From NCBI GenBank assembly GCA_022732885.1, contig JAIJTS010000013.1, positions 1 to 41,767 of the forward strand: 41,767 bases of DNA, written 5' to 3'. Origin of the DNA: Atopobium sp. (GTDB taxonomy: Bacteria; Actinomycetota; Coriobacteriia; Coriobacteriales; Atopobiaceae). The position numbers and the translations under genes were made by a program. Shown piece after piece: positions 9,061 through 16,251 of the stretch. The notes under the pieces are model-generated. The model saw only the letters and a list, made by a program, of their open reading frames with translations. It was not told the origin of the DNA and ran no database searches. How positions within the stretch are numbered: position 1 is the stretch's first letter; each line of letters starts with the position of its first letter.

Positions 9061-9295
9061 AACAATTCGAATACTACTTCCAATTAATTTTTTCATCTAC
9101 CAAGCAGCTAGGATTTTATGGAAGCAGTCACTTATCCCACCACTAGCATTCTTTGTAATTTCTTTTCTACTTGAGATTATGAGCCTTTATATTTTACTTC
9201 GAAGTAACATGAAGAAAGGTATCAAAAATTCGCTTGTAATCTTTCTAATTTTTGCACTCCTGTTTGAGGCTTCTCAGCTTCCCAATTTTCTTTAA
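9014..9295 (+). CDS. Small hydrophobic membrane protein, partner of the secreted protein
   Basis: A 93-residue membrane protein with about three hydrophobic segments (around 19-34, 40-62 and 70-88). I recognise no family. The ATG at 9014 follows GAGGAGGG with a seven-base gap, an excellent ribosome binding site that lies inside the upstream gene, so the 47-base overlap is likely real and the two are co-translated. An internal ATG at 9029 lacks such a site. Small multi-pass proteins overlapping a secreted toxin gene are often immunity proteins; here that is only a suggestion. A strong hairpin follows at 9297-9329. Confidence 0.7.
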   Translation: MFGEKMFKLSEPLSIRTIRILLPINFFIYQAARILWKQSLIPPLAFFVISFLLEIMSLYILLRSNMKKGIKNSLVIFLIFALLFEASQLPNFL

Positions 9296-9296
9296 T

Positions 9297-9329
9297 ATTA
9301 AGGGCTACTTAAAGCAAGTAGCCCTTAAT
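9297..9329. terminator. Bidirectional-type intrinsic terminator
   Basis: A perfect 14-bp inverted repeat (9297-9310 and 9316-9329, arm ATTAAGGGCTACTT) with a five-base loop, directly after the small membrane protein gene. Downstream bases are AT-rich rather than a pure T-run. It closes the plus-strand pair and lies upstream of the kdgT stop on the other strand. Confidence 0.8.
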
Positions 9330-9422
9330 AAACATATGCGCACTCTTATAAGTTCTCATTGCTAATTACAGGAAACCTTCTTACAAAACTCACTCAAATT
9401 ATCAAACAAAAAGATGTAAATT

Positions 9423-10400
9423 TTATTTATTATCTACCGAATATATGTTGTCATTCTTCTTTTTGAGCTTCTTATCAAGCCAGCCAGTAAATGCCGGAGC
9501 AACTAGCGCAGTAATAACTACCGCAGCTGCAAGCTGAGCGTTTGCGTTTGCGACAATCTGAGTTGTATAGGTTGGATCAACACTAGCAACCGCAGCAGGA
9601 GTGGTTGTTGCAGTACCTGCAATAGTTGCACTTGCAAGGCTTGCCTTACCAGAGCCACCAAGAAGACGCTCAACAAGCATGGTAAGAATACCCGTAATGA
9701 TGCAAAGTACTGCCAAAAGAATACCTGATGGACCACCAATAATAAGATTCTCAACACTCATGCCGCAGCCAAGAGCAAAACCAACAACAGCAATGCAAGG
9801 GTTAATGCCTGGAACCAAAAGCTCTCTGATAAAAGGACTAAGGTTGCCAAGAACAACACCAAGAACCAAAGGAAGAAGAGTGCCGGCAAGTGCGGTAGGA
9901 GAAATTGCTGCAACGCCTGCTGCACCTAAAGCAATCATGGTAACCGCAGGACCTGCAACAAGGGACAAAACTGCAGCAGCACCCTGTTCATCAGGAGTTC
10001 CATATTCAGCAGTAATGCCAATGTACAAGGCAACGTTACAGAACGTAATGCCACCAATAATAGAAAGCGCATTAAGACCAAAGAAGTTATCGTTCATGAA
10101 TTTGGCAACAAAAAGACCAAAGGCAATAGCAATAGCAAGCTTTGGAATAAGGACGGTCAAACCAGTCTTTAGAACTTTTGGAACTGTCTTAAGATCAATA
10201 GAGGCACCAACAAACAGCAAAACAATGCCAACAATTGCAGGAGCGCCCTTAGCAACAGCTGTAGTGAAACTACCAATTTCTAGAACCTGAGGAAAAAAAG
10301 AGTGAAGCAGTAGGCCCACAGAAAGTGGATAAAGCATAATATCGCCAGGAAACCTGGGGACGCCAATTTTACGAATTGTCTTTTGCTGTTCAGCTGCCAT
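9423..10400 (-). CDS. kdgT: 2-keto-3-deoxygluconate permease family transporter
   Basis: A 325-residue integral membrane protein of the KdgT family, which imports 2-keto-3-deoxygluconate by proton symport in enterobacteria. Family features include the N-terminal RFPGDIMLYPLSVGLLLHS (read as one block), LFVGASIDLKT, GGITFCNVALYIGITAEYG and the C-terminal ATTTPAAVASVDPTY stretch with about ten hydrophobic segments. I place the start at the ATG at 10400 because AAAGGAGC lies just upstream; an earlier in-frame ATG at 10421 has no such site. No catabolic genes for ketodeoxygluconate are nearby, so the real substrate may differ. It is a single-gene unit with its own promoter region between 10400 and the terminator at 10511-10537. 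Confidence 0.88.
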   Translation of the reverse strand: MAAEQQKTIRKIGVPRFPGDIMLYPLSVGLLLHSFFPQVLEIGSFTTAVAKGAPAIVGIVLLFVGASIDLKTVPKVLKTGLTVLIPKLAIAIAFGLFVAKFMNDNFFGLNALSIIGGITFCNVALYIGITAEYGTPDEQGAAAVLSLVAGPAVTMIALGAAGVAAISPTALAGTLLPLVLGVVLGNLSPFIRELLVPGINPCIAVVGFALGCGMSVENLIIGGPSGILLAVLCIITGILTMLVERLLGGSGKASLASATIAGTATTTPAAVASVDPTYTTQIVANANAQLAAAVVITALVAPAFTGWLDKKLKKKNDNIYSVDNK

Positions 10401-10510
10401 TATCAGCTCCTTTGCCCTCATTAGTCAAAAAATAGTTGACCTACTTTATCAGCACGAAGAAACATTTTAAAAAAGTACTATACAAATTAACAATTTAGCT
10501 ACAAACGAAA

Positions 10511-10537
10511 GAAGACCCTGCAAACTGCAAGGTCTTC
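10511..10537 (-). terminator. Terminator of the amino-acid ABC operon
   Basis: On the minus strand this folds as GAAGACC-U-UGCA / UGCA-G-GGUCUUC, with one U-G wobble, followed by a T-rich tract. On the plus strand the wobble becomes a C/A mismatch, so it is oriented for the minus-strand operon ending at 10574. Confidence 0.8.
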
Positions 10538-10573
10538 TCGCGAAATGGGTTTATGTGAGCCAATAAAACAGGC

Positions 10574-11470
10574 TTAAAGCTTTCCGCCCTCAACAACAAT
10601 GTTATTTGGATCTACCTCGTCGCCGTAAATTGGAGCAAGGGTCTCTTCATAATCCTTGTGGAAGAACTTCTCCTCTGCAAGAGGGCCGGTAATCTCATTG
10701 TTGATAAACTCTAACAGTGAGGAGTTACCCTTGTGAACTGCAGCAGCGATAGTATCGGAATCGCCCAGGTCATCAATGCCAACAACAAAACCAGGGTTAG
10801 ACTTGATCCATGCAAGTACCTCGGTATTATCGGTTGAGAAAGCATCGCCGCGGCCGTCTAGCAGTGCGTTATACGCATCAGCGTAGCTATCAAATTTGAC
10901 CAGCTCAACCTTAGGTGCATTCTTAGCAAACCATACCTCAGCTGTGGTTCCCTTAGAAACAATAAGCTTCTTGCCGTCAAGCTGAGAAACGTCTGTGATT
11001 GGTGCAGAAGCTGGAGAAACAACGCCCAGCTTGATCTTCATGTATGGCAGAGAGAAATCAACCTTCTCTTTACGGTCATCAGTTACCGTGAAGTTTGCCA
11101 GCATGATATCTGCCTTATTGGACTGCAGGAAAGGAACGCGGTTCTGTCCGTCCGTGGAAATGTAGTTGATTTTAACGCCCATGTCCTTTGCAAGTCGCTC
11201 AGCAAAAACAATGTCATAACCAGCGTACTTACCGTTTGCATCAACGTAACCAAAAGGAGCCTTATCGCTGAATACGCCAATATTTACGGTACCCGCCTTC
11301 TTAATGTCATCAAGGGTTCTAAACTTTGAGTCTGCATCAGAAGATCCACCCTGAGCTCCATCAGAATCCTTTTTCTTGCAAGCTGCCAAAAGAGCTGCAG
11401 CAGAAAGTGCGCTTGCACCAAGGAAAGCACGGCGAGAAAGAGAAGCGGAAGTATTTTCAAAGAAGTTCAT
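10574..11470 (-). CDS. Polar amino-acid ABC transporter substrate-binding lipoprotein
   Basis: A 298-residue family 3 periplasmic-type binding protein. The N-terminus combines a twin-arginine-like motif (LSRRAFLGASAL) with a lipobox LLAAC, so it is probably a lipoprotein anchored outside the membrane. The family 3 core is clear: GTVNIGVFSDKAPFGYVD, AGYDIVFAERLAKDMG, DIMLANFTVTDDRKEKVDFS (each a separate block) and the phosphate-of-ligand region KLIVSKGTTAEVW. The ATG at 11470 is preferred; a TTG at 11485 overlaps the likely ribosome site. It is the last gene of a four-gene operon with two permeases and one ATPase. The leader peptide suggests cystine or cysteine as the ligand, but the protein itself does not prove it. 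One GGCGAGAA copy encodes the LSRR residues. Confidence 0.92.
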   Translation of the reverse strand: MNFFENTSASLSRRAFLGASALSAAALLAACKKKDSDGAQGGSSDADSKFRTLDDIKKAGTVNIGVFSDKAPFGYVDANGKYAGYDIVFAERLAKDMGVKINYISTDGQNRVPFLQSNKADIMLANFTVTDDRKEKVDFSLPYMKIKLGVVSPASAPITDVSQLDGKKLIVSKGTTAEVWFAKNAPKVELVKFDSYADAYNALLDGRGDAFSTDNTEVLAWIKSNPGFVVGIDDLGDSDTIAAAVHKGNSSLLEFINNEITGPLAEEKFFHKDYEETLAPIYGDEVDPNNIVVEGGKL

Positions 11471-11528
11471 TTTAAATCCTAACAAGTTGTATCTATTACT
11501 ACATCATCTACGTGCAAAAACACGTTAT

Positions 11529-12284
11529 TTACTTATGTACACGTTCAAATTCAAAGGTGCGCAAAAACTCTTGTGCCCTTTCTGTTTTAGGTGCCGAGAA
11601 AAACTCTTGTGCATTGGACGACTCTTCTACGATGTGTCCCTGATCAATCAAGATGACTCGATCGGCAACTGCTTGAGCAAAGCGCATCTCATGAGTCACT
11701 ACCAGCATGGTCATTCCCTGCTCTGCTAGCTCCATAACTACCTGCAAAACCTCATGAACCATCTCTGGATCAAGAGCTGCGGTAATCTCATCCAACAGAA
11801 GAACCTCAGGGTTGGTCATCAGTGCACGCACAATTGCCACGCGCTGCTTTTGGCCACCGGAAAGCGCTGATGGATAGGCATCTTTCTTCTCCCACAGCCC
11901 CACTCGATGCAGCAGCTCTTCAGCTTGTGCCAAAACCTCATCCTCTGATCGCTTTTGTACCACTAGAGGGGCCAGAGTTACGTTTTTCAAAACCGTCATG
12001 TTAGGGAACAAATCGTAGCTTTGAAAAACCATTCCAACGCCTGTTGCAGCACTTTCTCTTTTTTGACCAGAAATAACCTGATTGTGGAGAAGTACCTCTC
12101 CCCCTTGGATATCCTCCAGGCCAACAATGGCGCGAAGCAGCGTAGACTTTCCGCAGCCGGAAGGACCTAACACTACCACTACTTCGCCTTTATTGATGGA
12201 GAGTGAGATCTTATCAAGTACGGGATTCTGGCTTGAAGGATATACCTTAGTGAGGTCCTTAACTGCTAAAACGGTGTTACTCAT
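11529..12284 (-). CDS. Polar amino-acid ABC transporter ATP-binding protein
   Basis: A 251-residue ATPase of the GlnQ/HisP type powering amino-acid uptake. Walker A is VVLGPSGCGKSTLLRAI, the Q-loop is GVGMVFQSYDLFPNM, the signature is ALSGGQKQRVAIVRAL, Walker B is EVLLLDEITAALDPEMV and the H-loop is MLVVTHEM. I take the start at the ATG at 12284, preceded by GAGAGGAG. It overlaps the upstream permease by eight bases, so translation is coupled. The binding-protein gene follows 58 bases later. Confidence 0.94.
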   Translation of the reverse strand: MSNTVLAVKDLTKVYPSSQNPVLDKISLSINKGEVVVVLGPSGCGKSTLLRAIVGLEDIQGGEVLLHNQVISGQKRESAATGVGMVFQSYDLFPNMTVLKNVTLAPLVVQKRSEDEVLAQAEELLHRVGLWEKKDAYPSALSGGQKQRVAIVRALMTNPEVLLLDEITAALDPEMVHEVLQVVMELAEQGMTMLVVTHEMRFAQAVADRVILIDQGHIVEESSNAQEFFSAPKTERAQEFLRTFEFERVHK

Positions 12285-12954
12285 GTGAGGCACTCCTCTC
12301 AAGCCTGCGTGAAAGATACGAAAGTGGGAAGCAGGCAGCAAAATACAGGAAGAAAATAGCTCCGTAGATCCAAAGTGCTCCGTCAGTTGGGAACTTGAAG
12401 CGGTAAAAATCGGTGATCTGACTACCAACTCTGAGCAGCTCAACCACGCCAATCAGGTTACAAAGTGACGTTGTCTTAATCATGCGTGTAATCAGATTGA
12501 TGGCTGGGGGCAAAAGGCGCTTGAAAGCCTGAGGCAAAATGACCTTAAAGAACGTCTGCTGGCGAGAAAGGCCAAGTACAAACGCACCGTCATACTGAGA
12601 TGCTGGAATTGACTCTAACGCTCCTCGTACCAGGTCTCCAAGCTCGGCAGCTCCCCAGAAAGTAAAGACCACAATTGATGCCTCAATACCATCAAAGTTG
12701 ACATCAAACCACTCATTAGTACCAAAGAACACCACAAAGAGCAGCACTAGCTGAGGCATAACACGAACGATCTCAAGGTAAACACGAAGAATTGCACGAA
12801 CAACCTTGCTATTGGACGACATAAAAAGTCCAACGAGAATACCAAGAGGAATAGAGAGGGCTACGGAGATAAGACCAATATGTACCGTTGTTGCAAGGCC
12901 TCCAAGAAGGCGTGTTAATACCCCTTCTTGCAACAAAATGTTATCGACGGGCAT
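12277..12954 (-). CDS. Polar amino-acid ABC transporter permease (second)
   Basis: A 225-residue membrane permease of the HisMQ family with about five hydrophobic segments. The cytoplasmic EAA-type loop reads GALESIPASQYDGAFVLGLS and then FKVILPQAFKRLLPPAINL. It starts at the ATG at 12954, preceded by AAAGGAGGC, which is inside the end of the other permease gene (overlap 14 bases). The two permeases probably form a heterodimer with the ATPase. One GGCGAGAA copy (12561-12568) encodes LSRQ. Confidence 0.92.
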   Translation of the reverse strand: MPVDNILLQEGVLTRLLGGLATTVHIGLISVALSIPLGILVGLFMSSNSKVVRAILRVYLEIVRVMPQLVLLFVVFFGTNEWFDVNFDGIEASIVVFTFWGAAELGDLVRGALESIPASQYDGAFVLGLSRQQTFFKVILPQAFKRLLPPAINLITRMIKTTSLCNLIGVVELLRVGSQITDFYRFKFPTDGALWIYGAIFFLYFAACFPLSYLSRRLERSASHE

Positions 12955-13594
12955 AGTCAAGCCTCCTTTCCAGCCAGCTACCAAACAAAGAAATAGGAAC
13001 AAGGATAATCACATAGGAAACAACCAGCATAAAGAGGGCTTCTGTAGTGTCATACTGCATGCCAATAATGTCCTTGGTTACATACATCAAATCTGCAAGG
13101 GCAATACCAGAGACAACGGAAGATTCCTTGATCAAGAAAATAACGTTAGCAACAAGGCCAGGAAGTGCAACAGAAAGCGCCTGTGGGAGAATAACGTGCT
13201 GGAGAGCCTGGATCTTTGAGAGACCCAAAACCTGTGCAGATTCAATTTGAATAGCTGCAACTGATTCAAAGCCAGCGCGAAATACCTCTGCCATATAGGA
13301 ACCGCCGAGAAACGTAAGACCCACAACAGCAGCTACCTCTGCGTCCATTTTGAGGCCAACTTTAGTCAGACCAAAGTAGATAAGAAACAGCTGAATAAGC
13401 AGAGGTGTTCCTCTGGAAAGCTCAACGTAAACAGCATTAAGCTGACTCAAAACAGGAATTTTTGTCAGCGAAATCTGAGCGCTTATTAAACCAACAATAA
13501 GCGAGAAGAGAACTCCAAAGAAAGAGATAGTAAGCGTTATTTGTGCAGCTTCTGCATACAGTGGGAGATGTTCCCCTATGAAGCTCCAGTCCAT
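12941..13594 (-). CDS. Polar amino-acid ABC transporter permease (first)
   Basis: A 217-residue HisMQ-type permease and the first structural gene of the operon. The family TM-loop motif is visible (YVELSRGTPLLIQLFLIYFG) with the EAA loop FRAGFESVAAIQIESAQVLG. I take the ATG at 13594, with GAGAGGAT (13603-13610) as ribosome site. The first bases of this site lie in a short stem that can pair with 13655-13660. It is preceded by a leader of about 180 bases with a small Cys-containing open frame and competing hairpins. Confidence 0.92.
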   Translation of the reverse strand: MDWSFIGEHLPLYAEAAQITLTISFFGVLFSLIVGLISAQISLTKIPVLSQLNAVYVELSRGTPLLIQLFLIYFGLTKVGLKMDAEVAAVVGLTFLGGSYMAEVFRAGFESVAAIQIESAQVLGLSKIQALQHVILPQALSVALPGLVANVIFLIKESSVVSGIALADLMYVTKDIIGMQYDTTEALFMLVVSYVIILVPISLFGSWLERRLDYARR

Positions 13595-13602
13595 GCAAAT
13601 AA

Positions 13603-13719
13603 ATCCTCTCGGGATGTGCGAATGCTCACACAAGAGTTACAAAATAGCTTTACGCCCGAGTCTATACCAGGAAAATTTTGCTCAGCGACAATTACACCCT
13701 GGTCATATGTGACCCGGGC
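13603..13719 (-). promoter_or_regulatory. Candidate translational attenuator with two competing structures
   Basis: Structure A: GCCCGGGU (13712-13719) pairs with ACUCGGGC (13654-13661), enclosing ACCAGG (13698-13703) paired with CCUGGU (13666-13671), about 14 bp in all. Structure B: CUCGGG (13655-13660) pairs with CCCGAG (13608-13613), which covers the front of the permease ribosome site (13603-13610). The two cannot coexist. The leader frame runs through the left arms of structure A. Confidence 0.5.
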
Positions 13720-13778
13720 ACCAGACACATCGCGGTGCATGCACAAAGTGCAGTGTATGTCGTAGCCATAATTCGCAT
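13692..13778 (-). CDS. Putative leader peptide with clustered cysteines
   Basis: A 28-codon open frame in the 5' leader of the ABC operon. The middle reads TALCACTAMCLV, so cysteines fall at positions 12, 14 and 18. No Shine-Dalgarno precedes it. The predicted -10 (13786-13791) ends seven bases before the ATG, so a leaderless transcript could begin at the start codon. A second in-frame ATG lies at 13769. The frame ends within sequences that form the proposed antisequestor hairpin. Leaderless Cys-rich leader frames that sense cysteine are known in mycobacteria; applying that here is inference. Confidence 0.5.
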   Translation of the reverse strand: MRIMATTYTALCACTAMCLVPGSHMTRV

Positions 13779-13785
13779 ATGTATA

Positions 13786-13813
13786 ATCCTAGTCGCAACT
13801 AGGATATTGTCAA
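13786..13813 (-). promoter_or_regulatory. Promoter of the amino-acid ABC operon with overlapping palindrome
   Basis: A perfect -35 TTGACA (13808-13813) is followed after 16 bases by TAGGAT (13786-13791), four of six matches to -10. A perfect 8-bp inverted repeat (ATCCTAGT, 13786-13793 and 13798-13805) covers the -10 and most of the spacer. It could be an operator, or a weak terminator for the gene ending at 13817. Confidence 0.55.
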
Positions 13814-13816
13814 CTC

Positions 13817-14356
13817 TCAATTAGTAAATTTTTTGATAATGGAAAATTCTTCCACTAAATCATCAACTGACATACGGGCATTAGCAGGACTTGTAGAGGG
13901 CAGTTGACGTGCAGAAATACCAGTTTGTTGCTCGGTATAGCGTTTATAAAATTTTGTTGCCGTCCCACCAAGCGTAAAAATGGCACAAATTGAAGAATTT
14001 TGAATAAGTGCTCCAATGTTGTGCGGAACCGGATTTGCAATAGAAGCATCACTTGCACCTTTAATATCACAAGCCTTAAGCACATCGCAAAGAGCAAGAT
14101 GATGTCTTTTACAGAAGTCAATCTTTTCAGGTATGGACTTGAGGGGTTTCTCGCCATATAACGTAGCAACTACACGCCAGAATCTATTTTGAGGATTACC
14201 AAAATAAAAGCCAATTTCTCGAGACTTGGGGCTAGGCATAGATCCCAAAAGCAGCACACGAGAGTCCGGGAAAATAATGGGGTCAAGCGTGTTCTCTACA
14301 TGCGTAAGCACAGTTTTGGCAGCATCGACGGCAAGCTGCGACGTCTTTGAAGCCAC
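13817..14356 (-). CDS. Uracil-DNA-glycosylase superfamily protein, likely hypoxanthine-DNA glycosylase
   Basis: A 179-residue base-excision repair glycosylase. The N-terminal motif LLLGSMPSPKSREIGFYFGN with PQNRFWRVVA and the C-terminal LPSTSPANA are characteristic of the MUG/family 6 branch that removes deoxyinosine (hypoxanthine) from DNA. A related mismatch uracil glycosylase activity cannot be excluded. It starts with GTG at 14356, with AAGGAGAG upstream, two bases after the phosphatase gene's stop, so it belongs to the three-gene operon 16107-13817. One GGCGAGAA copy (14148-14155) encodes Gly-Glu-Lys. Confidence 0.85.
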   Translation of the reverse strand: MASKTSQLAVDAAKTVLTHVENTLDPIIFPDSRVLLLGSMPSPKSREIGFYFGNPQNRFWRVVATLYGEKPLKSIPEKIDFCKRHHLALCDVLKACDIKGASDASIANPVPHNIGALIQNSSICAIFTLGGTATKFYKRYTEQQTGISARQLPSTSPANARMSVDDLVEEFSIIKKFTN

Positions 14357-14358
14357 AA

Positions 14359-15138
14359 CTACTCTCCTTCTTGCAGTGGCTCAACAAACTCCTGCAGATC
14401 ATCAAGGCGCAATACGGTTACTTGGCCGTAGCCGGCTCCACCTGTAGTTCCTGTATCAATTCCCCATTTATCACCATCTGACTGGACCCATTGCGCAAGA
14501 CCATCAGGAGTAGTGGCGCTGCGATTCAAGTTTTTTGCACCAAAGCTTGCCAACAAAGGCGTGGGTGTATGGCCGCAAATAACAATAGGATACGACTCAT
14601 CTGACGTGCGGAAATCCGTAGGATATTGCCAAAATTCTTCACGAATCCACAAAAGATCATTTTCAGACTGCTTACTTAAATATTGTTCCAAAGTAGTCTT
14701 ATCCCACGTAGTTGGCAAGGGAACGCCATTGTGCTTTACACCCGCATGCACCAGAACAAAGTCCCTTCCCCGAACTTCAACTGTGGCGTACAAAGAAAGT
14801 GCATGTAACCAGCCTATCAGTTCACAATACTCTTCTTCAGAAAGCGACTTGAGCTCAGCAAGCGTTGCGTCTCCCCCGTTAATCTGCCACATAAATTGAG
14901 TTTCAATGTCAGCTTTTGGGTCCAATGCTTGCAGCGCAAGCTGCTCATGATTGCCCATTAAAACCGTACAATTAGGAAGCGAGCGAATTGTCTTAATGGT
15001 GGCAAGCGAGCTAGGGCCACGGTCAATCATATCCCCAAGACAATAAAATACATCTGACTCGGCTGGATTAATGCGCTCTAGAGCACGCCTAAGCGGCTCC
15101 ACATGGCCGTGAATATCAGAAAAAACGTACGTTGCCAC
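14359..15138 (-). CDS. PPP-family metallophosphoesterase (Ser/Thr phosphatase or Ap4A hydrolase-like)
   Basis: A 259-residue calcineurin-like phosphoesterase. The metal-binding motifs are in order: FSDIHGH (residues 6-12), GDMIDRG, LMGNHEQ and ICGHTPTP, with a C-terminal GIDTGTTGGAGYG. This combination is shared by bacterial PrpA/PrpE-type phosphatases and symmetrical Ap4A hydrolases, so the substrate is open. It starts with GTG at 15138, six bases after the phospholipase-like gene's stop; the next gene begins two bases after its own stop. Confidence 0.87.
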   Translation of the reverse strand: MATYVFSDIHGHVEPLRRALERINPAESDVFYCLGDMIDRGPSSLATIKTIRSLPNCTVLMGNHEQLALQALDPKADIETQFMWQINGGDATLAELKSLSEEEYCELIGWLHALSLYATVEVRGRDFVLVHAGVKHNGVPLPTTWDKTTLEQYLSKQSENDLLWIREEFWQYPTDFRTSDESYPIVICGHTPTPLLASFGAKNLNRSATTPDGLAQWVQSDGDKWGIDTGTTGGAGYGQVTVLRLDDLQEFVEPLQEGE

Positions 15139-15144
15139 AAAAAC

Positions 15145-16107
15145 CTATTCTGTCGAACCTTCACCTGCAAGCGTCTGACCATCAAAGTTCAAATTTTGCG
15201 TAAGCTCTTTTGCAGTATCAAGATTAAAGTCTGGCGAGAAGAAAACGTCAAGTGCATACGGCACATTTGCCAGTGCATGGTCATACAAATCCCAGAAGCT
15301 TTCTTTACGCACCTCTCCCGTAAAAGGATCTATCCACTCATTTCCTGCTCTGTTATCAAAATCAGAATCAGAGGATTCCCTTGCCCCGTGAGAAAGAGCC
15401 TCAATCAAAGAAAACCTGTTTGTACCAAACGTGCGCTCAAGATGACCCAGTAGCTTTCTTTTCTTGCCCGTTGGCGAATACGCCAGATGCTGAATAATCC
15501 TAAAATCAACAGCAGCTGACGAGAAAATCCTGGTATCGGTAGGTTTTTCATACGTCCATAGCAATGCAAAGAAAAATACTCTATCCAAAACGTAGAGCGT
15601 ATGCAGCGATGCCTTCAAAACCTCGCTATAAGGCCTATACGTAGCTACCGTTTTACCAAGATGAGCGTAAAGAATTGCCTCATCAAGGTCCTTCTCGATT
15701 TCTGCGTGTACTTGATTTTTTGCAGATTTATCCAAGCCTTCTATACCTTGAGAGGTAAGCATGTTTTGCCAGTAGTAGATAAAAGGATGAGCAGTGGAAT
15801 CAAGCATATAGTGGCAGAGGAATCCCGCAATATAAGCGCGAGCAACTGCAACATCTTTAAGTGGCAGAGGAGCAATTGCATCTCTCATAGAAAGAAGAAG
15901 CTCGGGCGTTTTTTCTTTATGCATGATTGATGCATATTTGGCGTATCGATGTAGCAGTGGATCTGCCGATAAGTAAAACAAAGGATCTGGACCTTGGTTG
16001 CCCAACAGAAAAGCTTCTCGCTCCTCCATGGTGGAGAAACCAAGTTTGCCTGCAGCTATATCAAAGGCGTCCTTACCAAAGAAGTCGTGAGTCAAAATTG
16101 CGGGCAT
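15145..16107 (-). CDS. Zinc-dependent phospholipase C-like protein
   Basis: A 320-residue protein of the zinc-dependent phospholipase C-like family (PF00882). It begins MPAILTHDFFGKDAFD, the His/Asp-bearing N-terminus typical of the family, and continues with QGPDPLFYL and FLCHYMLDSTAHPFIYYW, which carry the zinc-ligand His and Asp residues. No signal peptide is seen, unlike the secreted clostridial enzymes, so it may act on intracellular substrates. The start is the ATG at 16107, with GAAAGGA six bases upstream; the ATG at 16113 abuts that site. First gene of a three-gene operon with a phosphatase and a DNA glycosylase. Confidence 0.82.
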   Translation of the reverse strand: MPAILTHDFFGKDAFDIAAGKLGFSTMEEREAFLLGNQGPDPLFYLSADPLLHRYAKYASIMHKEKTPELLLSMRDAIAPLPLKDVAVARAYIAGFLCHYMLDSTAHPFIYYWQNMLTSQGIEGLDKSAKNQVHAEIEKDLDEAILYAHLGKTVATYRPYSEVLKASLHTLYVLDRVFFFALLWTYEKPTDTRIFSSAAVDFRIIQHLAYSPTGKKRKLLGHLERTFGTNRFSLIEALSHGARESSDSDFDNRAGNEWIDPFTGEVRKESFWDLYDHALANVPYALDVFFSPDFNLDTAKELTQNLNFDGQTLAGEGSTE

Positions 16108-16251
16108 ATCCATTCCTTTCAGATTGCTACCATCCATTTTACCCAGCAATGACAACTGAAGTCCAAGAGAATACAAGAGATGTATTGGTATGATGTTGCT
16201 ATCTAGTTTGCGCCCTTTGCGCTATAGCATATGTTTCTTGTAGGAGGCGCT

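Noticed and set aside
9601..10290. Plus-strand open frame of 229 codons opposite kdgT
   Set aside because: Proline/alanine-rich reverse frame of a membrane protein with no motif; kdgT is clearly the real gene.
11529..12452. Longer N-terminus for the amino-acid ABC ATPase starting at 12452
   Set aside because: The extra 56 residues overlap the conserved permease gene, show no conserved features, and the ATG at 12284 has a good ribosome site.
13786..13805. 8-bp inverted repeat as terminator of the DNA glycosylase gene
   Set aside because: No T-run follows on the minus strand, and it coincides with the -10 and spacer of a good promoter, so an operator or promoter role is more likely.
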